Assembly (NCBI GenBank): GCA_949710005.1
Contig: OX453279.1
Span: 17,269,418-17,333,417, forward strand
Direction of reading: 5' to 3'
Length of the DNA stretch: 64,000 nt
DNA from: Ricordea florida
Taxonomy: Eukaryota; Cnidaria; Anthozoa; Corallimorpharia; Ricordeidae
In this document: positions 11,167 through 22,057 of the stretch, one piece after another
Numbering within the stretch: the first letter of the stretch is position 1
How the letters are laid out: the number at the start of each line of letters is the position of its first letter
Made by a program: the position numbers and the translations under genes
Notes under the pieces: model-generated
What the model saw: the letters and a program-made list of their open reading frames with translations, nothing else
What the model was told of the DNA's origin: nothing
The model's database searches: none

Positions 11167-14100
11167 ATGGAATGCGAAGAAAGTAAAGGATACGTTTATT
11201 GCCACCACTGCGATAACGTGGTTTCACGTTCAACATTTAAAAGGCACGAAAGAAAGAGAGATCCATCGCACTACGTCAAAGACAAGCTGCCTGAATCATC
11301 AACAAATAATACATTTGGTAAGCATGAAATGACCATATCATTATTCTTTGTTTGGTGTACGTATTAAATTTGTTGCGTGTTGTAGTGACTTGAATAAGCG
11401 GCCTTTGTCTTTTTCAGTATCTGCCTCTCGGTCAGAAGAACCTTGTGATGTCCAGGAATCTGAGGAATTACCTCGCAGTGAAGCAGCCGCCACAAATTCG
11501 ACATCCCTTGACAATGAAGGTGAGTATAAGCTTTCTAATTTCAGTGCTGCTAAAGAAATTCTGAACAAATTGTTGACATTGTTTGCAAACCCGTTTTACA
11601 AAAGTGGCATTGCTCTCCTTGACGAAAACCGGAAATAACAAATGATTTGCATTTCTTTCAGAAATTGTCCTTGATGAAACTTCCGTAGCCAACAATATTG
11701 AACAAAACACTCAAGATAATGAAGAGGTGAGGCGTTTGATCTGCTAAGTCGTTCTAGAAAAAGAGTTCCCGCCATAGGTTAGGAGTGAAATGCAATTTGA
11801 TTATCTCTGAAACCCTTTGCTTTATAATTCCCGGGTTGAGTTACACTTGTGATAAAAATTATACAATGCGAAATGATGCAAATAATTTATCTTATTGAAA
11901 AATACTGAACACTTACTTTCATTGTTTCAGTCTGCAACTGTATAAGCTGACGGATGTGGATGTTTCAGCGCAACGCGCCTTAGTTTAAGTGAACAAAAAA
12001 AATTTTTGACAAGTCGACCAAAGAGCTTGACTTTCTTTGACTGGTAACACCGCCTCCTCACAACGAAACTGTTGATCGCATTTGTAAACAAAAGTTGTTG
12101 TATTTATAACACCATACAGAGCTAACCAACTTTTAAAAAAAACGTTTGTTGGGTGGCATTTTGGGAGATGTAAAATCACGTATAGCTGTTGTGTGCTGAT
12201 ATCGTACCCGGGTAGGGATGTGCCGCTGGGACTCTATACACTATCCTAGACTAAACTGCTCAAAAACCTTACCCTTCACTTGCGCACATACCTATATACC
12301 TTATATATGGGAGTGCCCCTCGGGTATCTTACCCTGCCTTATTAGCACACTAAGACGTTTAAGGCTCTTGTAAAAGCCTTATCTTTTAAACTAGGTTATC
12401 CTTGTTTGACAAAGATTAAACACGATTTTCCGTCAGACGTTTTGGAATCACTGTATGTTTCTTTCTTTTTTAACAGTCAAATGATGATTTCCCGAGAAAC
12501 GAAATTCATTCTGAAGGCGACACTGACAGTGATAACTGTAGTACGGGAGCAAATGTTGAAAGTAGTAATGAAAGATCATCTTGTTCTGACTCAGAGGTCG
12601 AAGAAGTCTGGAGTAATGTGTTACCCGAAATGCTGTCCAGAGATATTGAAAATGCCCCACAGTTGCCTGAAGCGCAGCACCGTAAAACGGCCCTTCAAAA
12701 AGTAAATTCGCTGGTGTTTTGGTTCCTTTATTTTCTTCTAGTCTGGCAGGCAACATGCCATTTAAAAGTTCTTGGGGTTGAAATTTCCGGTGAAGTCTTC
12801 GAGAACTTACTGTTATGCTTCCCTGGATCGTTGTACCTCCTGAGACAATTTCTAAACTTGGACAGGGACGATTTTAACAAGTTTGTTGTGTGCCCCAAAT
12901 GCACAAAACTTTACAAATACGATGCCTGCCTTGAAATTGTTAACAACCGCCAAGTACCAAAAAGGTGTACTAGCACTTATTACTGTAGAAGAAAGAAGAT
13001 GGTTTGCAACGCCTCCATGGTAACAAGAGTAACTCTTCAGAATGGAAAGACGTGCTTCTACCCTATCAATTACTACTGTGCTAGAAGCATCATCAAAGAG
13101 TTAGAGAAGTTTCTTCTTCGAAAAGATTTTGCTTCGAATTGCGAGTTATGGAGGAACAGGCAAATGACAGATGGTTTACTTGCTGATGTATATGACGGAA
13201 ACTTGTGGAAGGAATTTCGAACTGTCAATGGGACGCCGTTTCTCCAAAAACCACGAAATTATGCATTCATGTTGAACTTTGATTTTTTTTCAACCCATGA
13301 AGCACCGCAAGGATTATTCAGTAGGGGTCTTTTATCTGGCCGTTCTAAATTTACCAAGAGCTGAAAGGTTCAAGTGGGAAAATATCATTGTCCTTGGCAT
13401 TGTTCCCTCCCTTGATAGAGAACCCAAAGACTTGAACCAATTTTTAGAGCCTGCAGTAGATGAACTAAAGGCGTTGTGGAAAGGAGTACGTATGAAGTCT
13501 TGTCTCAGTAGATTTGCACTGACCTTCCGTGCGGCAGTTATTAGTATTTCTTCCGATGTTCCTGCCACAAGAAAAATATGTGGACTAAAGAGCCATTCTG
13601 CAATGCTTGGTTGCTCTAGATGCTTGAAGAAGTTTCCCGGTAACTTTGGGGAAAAACGAGATTACTCTGTATTTGATAGAAGCACTTGGATTTCCCGTAC
13701 CAGTGAAGAACATCGGCGTCAAGCTTTCAAAATGTCCAAGAGCAAAACAAAGGCAGAGCGAAATTTAATTGGTCAGACAAGTGGCATTAGTCACTATAGT
13801 GTCTTGCTAGAGCTCGAGTACTTTGACGTTATAAGATTCTGCACCGTTGATCCGATGCACAACCTTTTTTAGGTACGTCAAAGAAAATGTTCCAGCTATG
13901 GACGGATTTGAAATTATTTTCCAAGAGCCAATTCAATGAAATTGAAGAAAGAATAAAATCTACGGAAGTTCCCAGCGATATTGGCAGACTCCCTATGAGG
14001 ATATCGAGCAACTGTGGCTCATATACAGCGGAACAATGGAAAAATTGGACATTAATCTACTCAATTTATTGCCTGATAGGCATTTTCGATGCTGGCAAAC

Positions 14101-14231
14101 GTTTGTGTTGGCATGCAGATACCTATGTCAACCCGTTATTTCGAAAACTGAACTGGACATTGCTGACGGTTTAATACTGAAGTTTTGTAAAGCAGTCGAA
14201 AGTCTGTATGGCAAGTATGTTATAGCGCCGA
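11167..14231 (+). pseudogene. Tnp2/CACTA (EnSpm)-type transposase, 5' part, interrupted
   Basis: Four exons with consistent phases: 11167-11317, 11418-11519, 11662-11726, and a long exon from 12477. Exon 1 holds a C2H2-like finger (YCHHC..STFKRH). Exons 2-3 are acidic and Ser-rich. The long exon carries Cys-rich VCPKCTKLY, LADVYDG, then the Tnp2 block (QPMKH..YSVG, NLPRAERFKWENI, IVPSLDREP, ISSDVPATRKICG, LGCSRCLKKFPG, VDPMHNLF). This is the catalytic part of a cut-and-paste transposase. The frame breaks in the T8 run near 13286, at the T run at 13865-13870 inside DPMHNLF, and again near 14065. After residues resembling LYGKYVIAP the gene is split at 14231/14232 by the Polinton and resumes at 32246. 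It is clearly inactive. Confidence 0.85.
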
Positions 14232-14480
14232 AGTAGTATATAGGAGCATTTTTTCCCGGATTTTTGAATTTTCAGTAAATTATCAGCAAATTTACCAAGG
14301 GTTTTTGTTATGATTAAAAAAATTTATAAATTTACCAAGATTTTGTTCTGGTTTTTTGAAAAAATTTATAAATTTATGGGAGATTTATTAGAGATTTTTT
14401 TTCTTTAAATCAAAAGTTCAGATTTTCTTTTTAATAGAGATTTATAAATTTTGGAATTGAATAATGATTTAAAGAAATGT
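14232..14480. repeat. Polinton left terminal inverted repeat (~250 bp)
   Basis: It matches the reverse complement of 32154-32245 and then 28625-28778, with only a few mismatches (for example AAATTTACC against ATATTTTCC near 14288). The match runs to within 15 bp of the PolB start codon, so the promoter word ATAATGATTTAAAGAAATG is part of the repeat and is present at both ends. Confidence 0.93.
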
Positions 14481-14494
14481 TGTAAAGTATAAAT

Positions 14495-17400
14495 ATGGAA
14501 AAACAAAACGCTAAGGGGAGGCAACTTGTTATTATGAAACAAATTGCTAAAGATAATGGTATTAAAGAATATTCTAAAATGAGTAGAGCTAGACTTGTTA
14601 AAGAGTTGCGTAAAATTCCAGGAATCGTTGAAGAATTAAAAAAAATAATTGCTACTATGAAATCAAAAACCTCACAACCTGAAACACAAAGACCCATACT
14701 GATATTCAATGATGATCCAATTCCAAAACCCACATCCGCTACAATACCAGAAACATATACTCCCCCAGGCACTCCTCCACCCACCCCAGAACCACAAACC
14801 AAAACCACTAAACTTCCGAAACAACCACCAAAAAGAAAGAATATGACATCCAAAGTCCTTGAAAGAATAAAGTATTATGAATCGCTTAACGATCCTGTCA
14901 ATAAAAATACCTCAAAAAAGTTGAAAACACCTCCCTCTAAATCAAAAAATGGTAAAGTTGTAGAGAAAATAAAGTATTATGATTCACTTTCAGTTACCAC
15001 AAACCAACCACAAAAACCTAAAACAAAATCAATAACTAAAACTTATAAAGTGAAAGATAGAAAAAAGTTTTATGAATCACTCAATGATATGTTAAATAAA
15101 AAAACCATTAAACCAACTAATCAGAAGCAAAACAATGAAAAAAATACTAAAAAAGATGAAAAAACCAAACAACACCGCACAACAACCCTTAGAATATTAC
15201 CAATAAGACAACCTATAACCACAAATAATCGTCAAAATGTGACCGAAACAGATGAAAATGTTATTGAAGTTAGGACAGATCTAAATAATAACTTATCAGA
15301 AAGGATTTTTAATGAACTGAATCCACACATAGAAATGCGTTCAAGAATTGTTTTCGGTTTCAGTGCTGTAGTTTTTAGAGGAGGTGGAGAAATAGCACAG
15401 CACAACCGCACGTTTAGAGGAGAGGGGACTTTTACAATTTTATCTGGAATAAAAAATTATATAGAAAGGTGTGAAGCCAAAAGGCTAGATTTAGAGGATG
15501 TTGAAGCATGGGGTAAAGCATACTTACCACCAACAGAGATTAATGAAAAGAGAGGTGTATACCAGGGTAAAGTTGAGTTTATTAATGTAACAGTAAAAGT
15601 TATTCACAGCAACGAGCCTTTAATGGGGTGTGGACCATTACCAGATTGGTTACGTAACAGGAAATGTATTCACGCCCTCGATGATAAGAATGACAATCTA
15701 TGTGTCTGGAGGTGTCTAGCTGTTTACATGAACTATCGTGATAATAAAAATAGACCTGCTGAGGACACTACCAGAAAAGCACTGAAAATGGCCCGAGATT
15801 TTTATGATAACCAAAAATTGAAACCTTCAGACGTTAGGGGTACGAAACTTGTTGATTTTGAGGGTATTGCTAAGATGTTTTCTATTAACATACGTTTATA
15901 TGAACCAAAACAAGAAAACCAAAATGTTTGGAAACTAGTTTTCGGTAAAGATCAGTTCAAAATTAATTTACCGTGTGTAGATATTGGACTTTATAAAGGT
16001 CACTGTTTTTATATAAAGGATATGGAGATGCTAACTAAACTATGGGAATGTTCTGGATGTCACCATAGATTTACAAGACACGACAACTATAACAGGCACG
16101 TTACAGAAAAAAGTTGTTCAGGAGGAAAGACAGAATTAGTATGTAATGGTGAAAAGTTTAAACACATCATGAACAGCTCTGAAAAAGTGTTTTTTGGAGG
16201 TAATACACAATTTAGTTATGCGGGGTGCCGATGGATAGAAGCACAGTCAAAGATTATAGGTAAACACATTCATCACGCTCTCTGTGGGCATGGAGGTGAG
16301 CGGTTTGTGAAGATTAGTAAAAAAGAAAAAGAAAAAGAAAAAGAAATATTGGTTGATGGATACGAGCCCGAGACCAATACAGTTTTCCAATTCTATGGTT
16401 GTAAATGGCACGGCTGTCCCTGTTCAAGTGACAACAAAATTAAATATAATGAAACTCTCCAAATAGAAAAGATGATAAAAGATTTGGGGTATAATGTTGA
16501 ATCAGTTTGGGAGCATGAAAAACCCGAATTAAGTGATATGTGGTTTGAAAAGAAATTTATACCATACCCACATTTTATTGTTTTCGATTTTGAAGCAAGA
16601 CTACAAAAAGACTATCAACAGATGACTGATGATTTAACATTCACTCATAAACATATTCCAGTCAGTGTTGCTATCACTGATAATTTTACAAACGAACCTA
16701 CCTTTCTTGTAAATTCAAACCCTGATGAACTTATAAAAGACTTTGTTACAAATTTAGAAAAAAGAAGGAAAATTATTGTAGAAAAAGTTCAAAAAGAATA
16801 CCAATTACCAGATCAAGATTCCATTCCAAAGAAAGTTTTAGAGGAGCACAAAGAATGGTGTAATCAAGTTCCTGTTTTAGGGTTCAATAGCGGAAATTAT
16901 GATATTAATATGATCAAAATACATTTTATAAAACACATGACTGATCAAACCAAAGATATGTTTGTTGCAAAGAAAGAGAATAAATATATGTTTTTGAAAA
17001 CCCCCCATTTCAAATTCTTAGATGTGATGTCCTACTTGGCCCCCGGACTATCTTTTGATAAGTGGTGTAAAGCAAACAACTGTGAAACTCAAAAACTTGT
17101 ATTTCCTTATGAATGGTTGGATAGTTATGATAAACTTTCTCACGTTGGCCCTGTGAAATATGAAGAGTTTTACTCAAGCTTACACCAGAAAATAACAATA
17201 TCTCCTCAAAAATATGAAGAATTTAAGATTGAATTCAAAAAGAGGGGTTGTGTTACCATGATGGATTGGTTGAGAGAGTATAACCTACATGATGTTATTC
17301 CTTTCAAAGAAGCTTTAGAAAAAACACGAGCGCTATATTATCCAGATCAAATCGATATATTAAAAGATGCTGTATCCATCCCCGGTGTATCAATGATGTA

Positions 17401-19102
17401 TGTTCTAAATAAATACCAAAAAATGAAGAAGAAAGACGAGCCTTCCTTATATGCCCCCGGTAAACCCTGCTTTCATAAATGCAATAAGATTTGTGATATA
17501 AAGTTTTGTAAAAAATCCCACAAGAAAAAGAAAGAATGTGCCACATGCTCCAAAAACAAGATTTATGAACTCTTGAAAACGGGTATGGTTGGAGGTCCTG
17601 CTATTGTTTTTATCCGCTATGCAGAGATAGGTAAAACAAAGATTCGGCCACATAAATATAAATTTCCCAAAAAATGTGGGCGTATCGTTGGTTATGATGC
17701 AAACGGGTTATATCTTTTCGTATTAGGTCAAGAAATGCCATGTGGTAAAGAAGAATATATTGAGGTTGAAAATCCAACAGATCCTGAATATGTTAAGAAG
17801 ATTTGTGACGATATTCTTGCTAAAAAGCTTTTTGGGTTTTGTCAAGTTGATATCAATGTCCCTGAAAATCTCAAAGAAAAATTTGAAGAGTTCTCACCGC
17901 TATTTGTTGTGGACAGTGTTCCAGAAGATCTAGTACCAGAACATATGAAAGAATATCAAAAAGCTACAGAAAGAAAAACTCTAAAAGATACCAAAAAATT
18001 GCTTGGGGTTACTAAGGCAAAGAATATATTGTTATATACACCTCTAGTGAAATGGTATCTTAATCATGGTTTGGAGGTGACAGCTATACATAAGATTTTG
18101 AAATATGAATCAGGAAGACCTTTTAAATGGTTTCCAGAAGAAGTGAGTAACGCACGAAGAGATGGTGATATTGAGGTTATGGTTGAAAAGTTAAGTAAAG
18201 CTGTTAATGAAAACAATAGAGATGATGTCGACACTATTATGAATGAATTAAAACAATTCCCTAATGTAGTATCATTGATTGAAGAGAACAAAAACCTAAA
18301 TGTGTTGGTTGAAAAACTTACTTTTAAGTATAAAGGTTGTAAAGAACTGGGCGATACATACAAACTAAAAGGAAATTCATTCTATGGAAAAATGATAGAA
18401 GATAAAGAAAAACACATGAACACAAGATATACTCAAGATGAAAAAGAGGTTGATAAGGCTTTTAGAAGTCCTTTCTTTGAAGATTTAGATGTCATCAATG
18501 AAACATATGAAATAAAAGAACGAAAACGACGGGTAAACATAACGCGTCCTTATCAATGTGGTATCGCGGTATATCAATTGGCTAAACTTCGCATGTTGGA
18601 ATTTTACTATGATTTTCTTGATAAATATGTAGATAGAAAGAATTTTGAACTGATCCAAATGGACACGGATAGTTTTTACATGGCCCTTTCAGATGAAAAC
18701 TTAGATAATATTATAAAACCAGAAATGCAAAAAGAATACTTTAATGGGGGAAAAGAAAAATTCCTTTCTACCTCAAAATACCACGACAAGACCCCTGGGC
18801 TGTTTAAGAAAGAGTTTGAGGGAACAAGAATGATTGCTCTTTCACCAAAATGTTATTATGCCGAAGATGAGAAGGGCAAATCAAAGTTTAGTTGCAAAGG
18901 AACCATCCAAAAACAAAACGATATGACATGGAATCGATACTATGAAGCTTTGAACGGGTCAATGGATATGGCACAAAATACTGGCTTTAGAGTTAAAAAC
19001 AATCAAATTGTGACATATAACCAAATTAAAAAGGGATTGAACGCCTATTATGATAAACGTATTGTTGCAGAAGATGGAATTCACACATACCCTTTGTATT
19101 AG
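14495..19102 (+). CDS. polB: Polinton DNA polymerase B (protein-primed type)
   Basis: 1535 aa, intact; replicates the element. Order: a SAP-like helix module (residues 8-55); a basic linker with three copies of an (E/K)(R/K)IKYYESL-type repeat near 125-195; a region with NLCVWRCL (about 400) and GHCFYIK (about 502), which recalls an OTU-like Cys/His arrangement seen ahead of other Polinton polymerases; a C2H2 finger CSGCHHRF..H (about 519-540); then the 3'-5' exonuclease motifs FIVFDFEA (Exo I, about 695), FNSGNYDI (Exo II, about 795) and YNLHDV (Exo III, about 928). Polymerase motifs are YDANGLY (A, about 1067), KGNSFYGK (B, about 1292) and MDTDSFY (C, about 1389). All catalytic acids are present. 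ATG 14495 lies directly inside the terminal repeat. The gene converges on the integrase, whose stop is one base away. A peptidase role for the Cys/His region is only an inference. Confidence 0.96.
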   Translation: MEKQNAKGRQLVIMKQIAKDNGIKEYSKMSRARLVKELRKIPGIVEELKKIIATMKSKTSQPETQRPILIFNDDPIPKPTSATIPETYTPPGTPPPTPEPQTKTTKLPKQPPKRKNMTSKVLERIKYYESLNDPVNKNTSKKLKTPPSKSKNGKVVEKIKYYDSLSVTTNQPQKPKTKSITKTYKVKDRKKFYESLNDMLNKKTIKPTNQKQNNEKNTKKDEKTKQHRTTTLRILPIRQPITTNNRQNVTETDENVIEVRTDLNNNLSERIFNELNPHIEMRSRIVFGFSAVVFRGGGEIAQHNRTFRGEGTFTILSGIKNYIERCEAKRLDLEDVEAWGKAYLPPTEINEKRGVYQGKVEFINVTVKVIHSNEPLMGCGPLPDWLRNRKCIHALDDKNDNLCVWRCLAVYMNYRDNKNRPAEDTTRKALKMARDFYDNQKLKPSDVRGTKLVDFEGIAKMFSINIRLYEPKQENQNVWKLVFGKDQFKINLPCVDIGLYKGHCFYIKDMEMLTKLWECSGCHHRFTRHDNYNRHVTEKSCSGGKTELVCNGEKFKHIMNSSEKVFFGGNTQFSYAGCRWIEAQSKIIGKHIHHALCGHGGERFVKISKKEKEKEKEILVDGYEPETNTVFQFYGCKWHGCPCSSDNKIKYNETLQIEKMIKDLGYNVESVWEHEKPELSDMWFEKKFIPYPHFIVFDFEARLQKDYQQMTDDLTFTHKHIPVSVAITDNFTNEPTFLVNSNPDELIKDFVTNLEKRRKIIVEKVQKEYQLPDQDSIPKKVLEEHKEWCNQVPVLGFNSGNYDINMIKIHFIKHMTDQTKDMFVAKKENKYMFLKTPHFKFLDVMSYLAPGLSFDKWCKANNCETQKLVFPYEWLDSYDKLSHVGPVKYEEFYSSLHQKITISPQKYEEFKIEFKKRGCVTMMDWLREYNLHDVIPFKEALEKTRALYYPDQIDILKDAVSIPGVSMMYVLNKYQKMKKKDEPSLYAPGKPCFHKCNKICDIKFCKKSHKKKKECATCSKNKIYELLKTGMVGGPAIVFIRYAEIGKTKIRPHKYKFPKKCGRIVGYDANGLYLFVLGQEMPCGKEEYIEVENPTDPEYVKKICDDILAKKLFGFCQVDINVPENLKEKFEEFSPLFVVDSVPEDLVPEHMKEYQKATERKTLKDTKKLLGVTKAKNILLYTPLVKWYLNHGLEVTAIHKILKYESGRPFKWFPEEVSNARRDGDIEVMVEKLSKAVNENNRDDVDTIMNELKQFPNVVSLIEENKNLNVLVEKLTFKYKGCKELGDTYKLKGNSFYGKMIEDKEKHMNTRYTQDEKEVDKAFRSPFFEDLDVINETYEIKERKRRVNITRPYQCGIAVYQLAKLRMLEFYYDFLDKYVDRKNFELIQMDTDSFYMALSDENLDNIIKPEMQKEYFNGGKEKFLSTSKYHDKTPGLFKKEFEGTRMIALSPKCYYAEDEKGKSKFSCKGTIQKQNDMTWNRYYEALNGSMDMAQNTGFRVKNNQIVTYNQIKKGLNAYYDKRIVAEDGIHTYPLY

Positions 19103-19103
19103 C

Positions 19104-20084
19104 TTATTTCATTATAGAATTAGGTGGGAGTTCGGTATCATAAGGTACAACCTGAAGTTCTTCCCTTACAAAACCACGTCTAGGTCCATCTAGTAAATAA
19201 TACAACACAGGCTGATTAGATGAAACCATACTACGTGATATATCATAAACCTGAATACTCCATATGGGATCCGTGGCTCGTCTTCGTTCGCCACCCTCAA
19301 GTTCGCCGGGAGCGAGTAAGTATCTAACACTAACCTCAATTGGCAGCCTCACTTCATCAAGTCCAACAACTCGCTTATATTTTGGAGGATTAATATCAAC
19401 CTCTTTCAGTTTTATAGCTTTATCAGGTTCTTTACCAGTTAATCTCGTTGGTACACTATTCTGAGTTTTCAAAATAGCTGGTAATCGTTTCACCCATACT
19501 CTAGATCTTTCATCACTAATCATTTCTTGTGCATATTGATGACTAAATAATCGTTCACTTAATGTACTATTTGCTCTTTCGACAAATGCTTGTGCTCTAT
19601 GGTTTCCAGCTTCACTTCTCTGAATTTTTACATTATGTATATTCATAAGTTTTGTAACATCACCCATAAATTCTCTTCCTGGATCAACAATTAATGTTTT
19701 AGGATATTTTAACTTTCTGGAATATATTTTTTCAAAAGCTTTGGATATCTCATGACTTTCTTTTGAGGTTAATGGTTCAGCATCTTTGTATCGACTAGCT
19801 ACATCAATCACAACCAGAGCATATCGATATGTTTTTCTTCCAACTCTATCATGTGGTAAAAATAATAAATCTGCTTGGTGAATCTGATTCGGTTTATCTA
19901 CAGTCCAGTGCGGTCCAGGGATATATTTTGGAGCTGGAAGATAGATTTGCCATATTGCCTGTTTCTGTAGCCATTGTTTTGCCTCATCTTCACTAACTTT
20001 TGCTTTTTCAGCTAATTTAGGAATTGCAGAATATCCTTTCCAATAACCCAAAGTTGAATAATATATTTTTGATAGGTAACTCAT
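19104..20084 (-). CDS. Polinton retroviral-type integrase
   Basis: 326 aa, intact; a DDE integrase expected to insert the element through its terminal repeats. The catalytic residues are visible: D72 in HQADLLFLP, D134 in IVDPGREF and E169 in AFVERANSTL, giving the D-x34-E spacing of the rve family. The N-terminal helical region and the C-terminal domain (YYLLDGPRRGFVREELQVVP, an SH3/chromo-like tail in Polinton integrases) are both present. It is the only minus-strand gene in the body of the element. It is divergent from the capsid gene across 34 bp and convergent with polB. Confidence 0.95.
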   Translation of the reverse strand: MSYLSKIYYSTLGYWKGYSAIPKLAEKAKVSEDEAKQWLQKQAIWQIYLPAPKYIPGPHWTVDKPNQIHQADLLFLPHDRVGRKTYRYALVVIDVASRYKDAEPLTSKESHEISKAFEKIYSRKLKYPKTLIVDPGREFMGDVTKLMNIHNVKIQRSEAGNHRAQAFVERANSTLSERLFSHQYAQEMISDERSRVWVKRLPAILKTQNSVPTRLTGKEPDKAIKLKEVDINPPKYKRVVGLDEVRLPIEVSVRYLLAPGELEGGERRRATDPIWSIQVYDISRSMVSSNQPVLYYLLDGPRRGFVREELQVVPYDTELPPNSIMK

Positions 20085-20118
20085 TTAAAGATTAATCAAA
20101 ATATCTTATAAATTAAAT
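20085..20118. promoter_or_regulatory. Shared bidirectional start region, integrase/capsid
   Basis: Only 34 bp separate the two start codons. It contains TTTAAAGATTAATC, the same TTTAAAGAT word found ahead of other genes of the element, then an A+T stretch up to the capsid ATG. Confidence 0.5.
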
Positions 20119-21351
20119 ATGACAACTGCATCTGAAAAAATTAACCCAAACAGGATTCCAAGAGAGCCATTTGGTTTGAAAGCAGAATCAACACTTAATC
20201 GAATTACTCTCAATCCTTCCTCCGGTAGTCCTGGAGAAACCTTATATATAAATATTCCAAAACTTTCTGAGAATTTAGTGATTGTACCTGGAAGTGTATC
20301 TCTACTATTTAACTTAGATGTTGATGGGCATGCTAATAACACACTCGTGAATAATGTAGGTAGTAATCTTGTATCTAGACTTAGGGTTCTTTTTGGTGGG
20401 GAAACATTACAGGATACTCAAAGATACGATCTATTTCAAACCTATCATGATTTATTTTTACCAGATGAAGATCGCGAGGATAGATTAAAACAAGGTATTT
20501 CTTCTGAAAACATGAGGAAGCTCAGGACAAATGCGGGTGATAAGAAAACACAAGATGTTAAGGAAGTGGCTCTTGCATCAGTACATAACACCAAGTATCA
20601 TATTCCACTAAACCATCCTATTCTAAACGATCACGGAGTTTTCTATCCAAGGGGGTTGGATCATCAACTAATCTTTGAGATTACACTAGCTCCAGTTAAT
20701 GATATTGTTATTTATTCTGACACAACTAAGACTCCGGCATATTCAATCAAAAACCTTCAGTTGGAATATTCTTGTATTTCAAGCGAATACTTAGCTCGTG
20801 AGGCTCAGGCAGCTTATCAGGTTGGTAAAGGATTCTTTTATGAAAATGTCACTCTACACAAAACTTTTACCATATCCATAGGTAATGACAGCGTTATAAA
20901 TCAGCATATTAATCTACCAAGAAGATCAATGACGGGGATATTATGTTTGTTTACATTATCCAGCGCTGCAGGAGCGCGTAACTCTGAGTTTTTTTACAAT
21001 CCAGGTATCACCTCGATCAATATAGATGTTGATGGTGTACCAAATCGTTTATACTCTAAGGGAATGATACCATCAGACCTCTGGGAGTCGGTAAAGAAAC
21101 GTTTCGGAAGAGAGGGTGTAAAGGAAAAGGATTTTTATGGTGATAAGTTTGCTCTGTGGATTGATATGAGAACTCACCCAGATAATGGTATTCATGGAGG
21201 GGGTCTGGCCTTAAATAATGCGCAAGATGGTGTAAAAATAGAAATTAAAAGAAAACAAAGTGGATCTGGTACTATAACCTGTTATATGTTTGTTGTGGCT
21301 GATGCGATGATGGAGATTATGAATTCAAACTTACATTCGATAAAGTACTAG
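20119..21351 (+). CDS. Probable Polinton major capsid protein (jelly-roll)
   Basis: 410 aa, intact. It sits next to the packaging ATPase, as in other Polintons. It is rich in beta-type sequence with no membrane segment. Features that resemble Polinton capsid proteins are the early NIPKLSENLVIVPGSVSLLF stretch, FGGETLQDTQRYDLFQTYHD, and a C-terminal block MRTHPDNGIHGGG followed by DGVKIEIKRK and TCYMFVVADA. The double jelly-roll fold would build the virion shell. The assignment rests on context and remembered similarity; the length is at the short end for the family. A structure prediction showing two jelly-roll barrels would settle it. Confidence 0.68.
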   Translation: MTTASEKINPNRIPREPFGLKAESTLNRITLNPSSGSPGETLYINIPKLSENLVIVPGSVSLLFNLDVDGHANNTLVNNVGSNLVSRLRVLFGGETLQDTQRYDLFQTYHDLFLPDEDREDRLKQGISSENMRKLRTNAGDKKTQDVKEVALASVHNTKYHIPLNHPILNDHGVFYPRGLDHQLIFEITLAPVNDIVIYSDTTKTPAYSIKNLQLEYSCISSEYLAREAQAAYQVGKGFFYENVTLHKTFTISIGNDSVINQHINLPRRSMTGILCLFTLSSAAGARNSEFFYNPGITSINIDVDGVPNRLYSKGMIPSDLWESVKKRFGREGVKEKDFYGDKFALWIDMRTHPDNGIHGGGLALNNAQDGVKIEIKRKQSGSGTITCYMFVVADAMMEIMNSNLHSIKY

Positions 21352-21399
21352 TTTACATGAAATTTAACTTAAAAAACCTTTTGTTATGATACAAAAATC

Positions 21400-22026
21400 A
21401 TGGAAGAACTACGAGAAAAAGTACCATTCCATTGTATTATAACCGGTCCAACAAATTGTGGAAAGACAAAGTACATCATAGATCAGCTTCGAGGACCATT
21501 CCGAAAAGTTTTTGAATACATTGTTCTAATTTGCCCAACTTATTCTAAAAATAAAACCTATCATAATTTTGTTAATAAAGATAAACATTTCTATGTATTA
21601 TCACCCGATGCTAGTAACATTGATGAGATTAACGAGTTATTAACTGATTGTCAAACTTTGTTCTCTGGTACAAATACATTAATAATTTTAGACGATTGTG
21701 CTGTTTCGAATGATCTGAAGAAACGATCGAATAAGTTTATAGATTTAGCATTCTCTGGAAGACATCATGGTTTATCAGTTTGGGTTCTAACTCAGCAATT
21801 AACATCGATAGCAAAACCATTCCGTGAAAATGTGGGTTGTGTTGTTACATTCCATAATCCATCACAGAAAGGTATGAAGATGCTTTTCGAAGATTATGGA
21901 GGTGATTTAGACTCTGAAACTACTAAAAAGTTTGTTCAACTCCTGAAAACTGAAAAATATTCTAGACTCTGTTTGTGTTTACGTTATCCATTCAAATGTT
22001 ATTTGGAGATTCCTGCGGTGATTTAA
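21400..22026 (+). CDS. Genome-packaging ATPase (A32/FtsK-HerA-like)
   Basis: 208 aa, intact. Walker A GPTNCGKT (residues 16-23), Walker B LIILDDC (94-100), and the downstream TQQL sensor (131-134) followed by an FRENVGC stretch match the A32-like ATPases that pump DNA into capsids of Polintons and related viruses. It has no extra domain. It is read in the same direction as the capsid gene, 48 bp downstream, and precedes the small structural-type genes. Confidence 0.92.
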   Translation: MEELREKVPFHCIITGPTNCGKTKYIIDQLRGPFRKVFEYIVLICPTYSKNKTYHNFVNKDKHFYVLSPDASNIDEINELLTDCQTLFSGTNTLIILDDCAVSNDLKKRSNKFIDLAFSGRHHGLSVWVLTQQLTSIAKPFRENVGCVVTFHNPSQKGMKMLFEDYGGDLDSETTKKFVQLLKTEKYSRLCLCLRYPFKCYLEIPAVI

Positions 22027-22057
22027 AAGAATCTATGTTTTATTACAAAATTAAAAG

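Noticed and set aside
11930..11946. Additional transposase exon after a ttgtttcag acceptor
   Set aside because: It runs into a stop after four codons; the acceptor at 12476 keeps phase and the long frame.
17010..18363. Antisense open frames within polB
   Set aside because: Shadows of the conserved polymerase gene; no independent start or motif.
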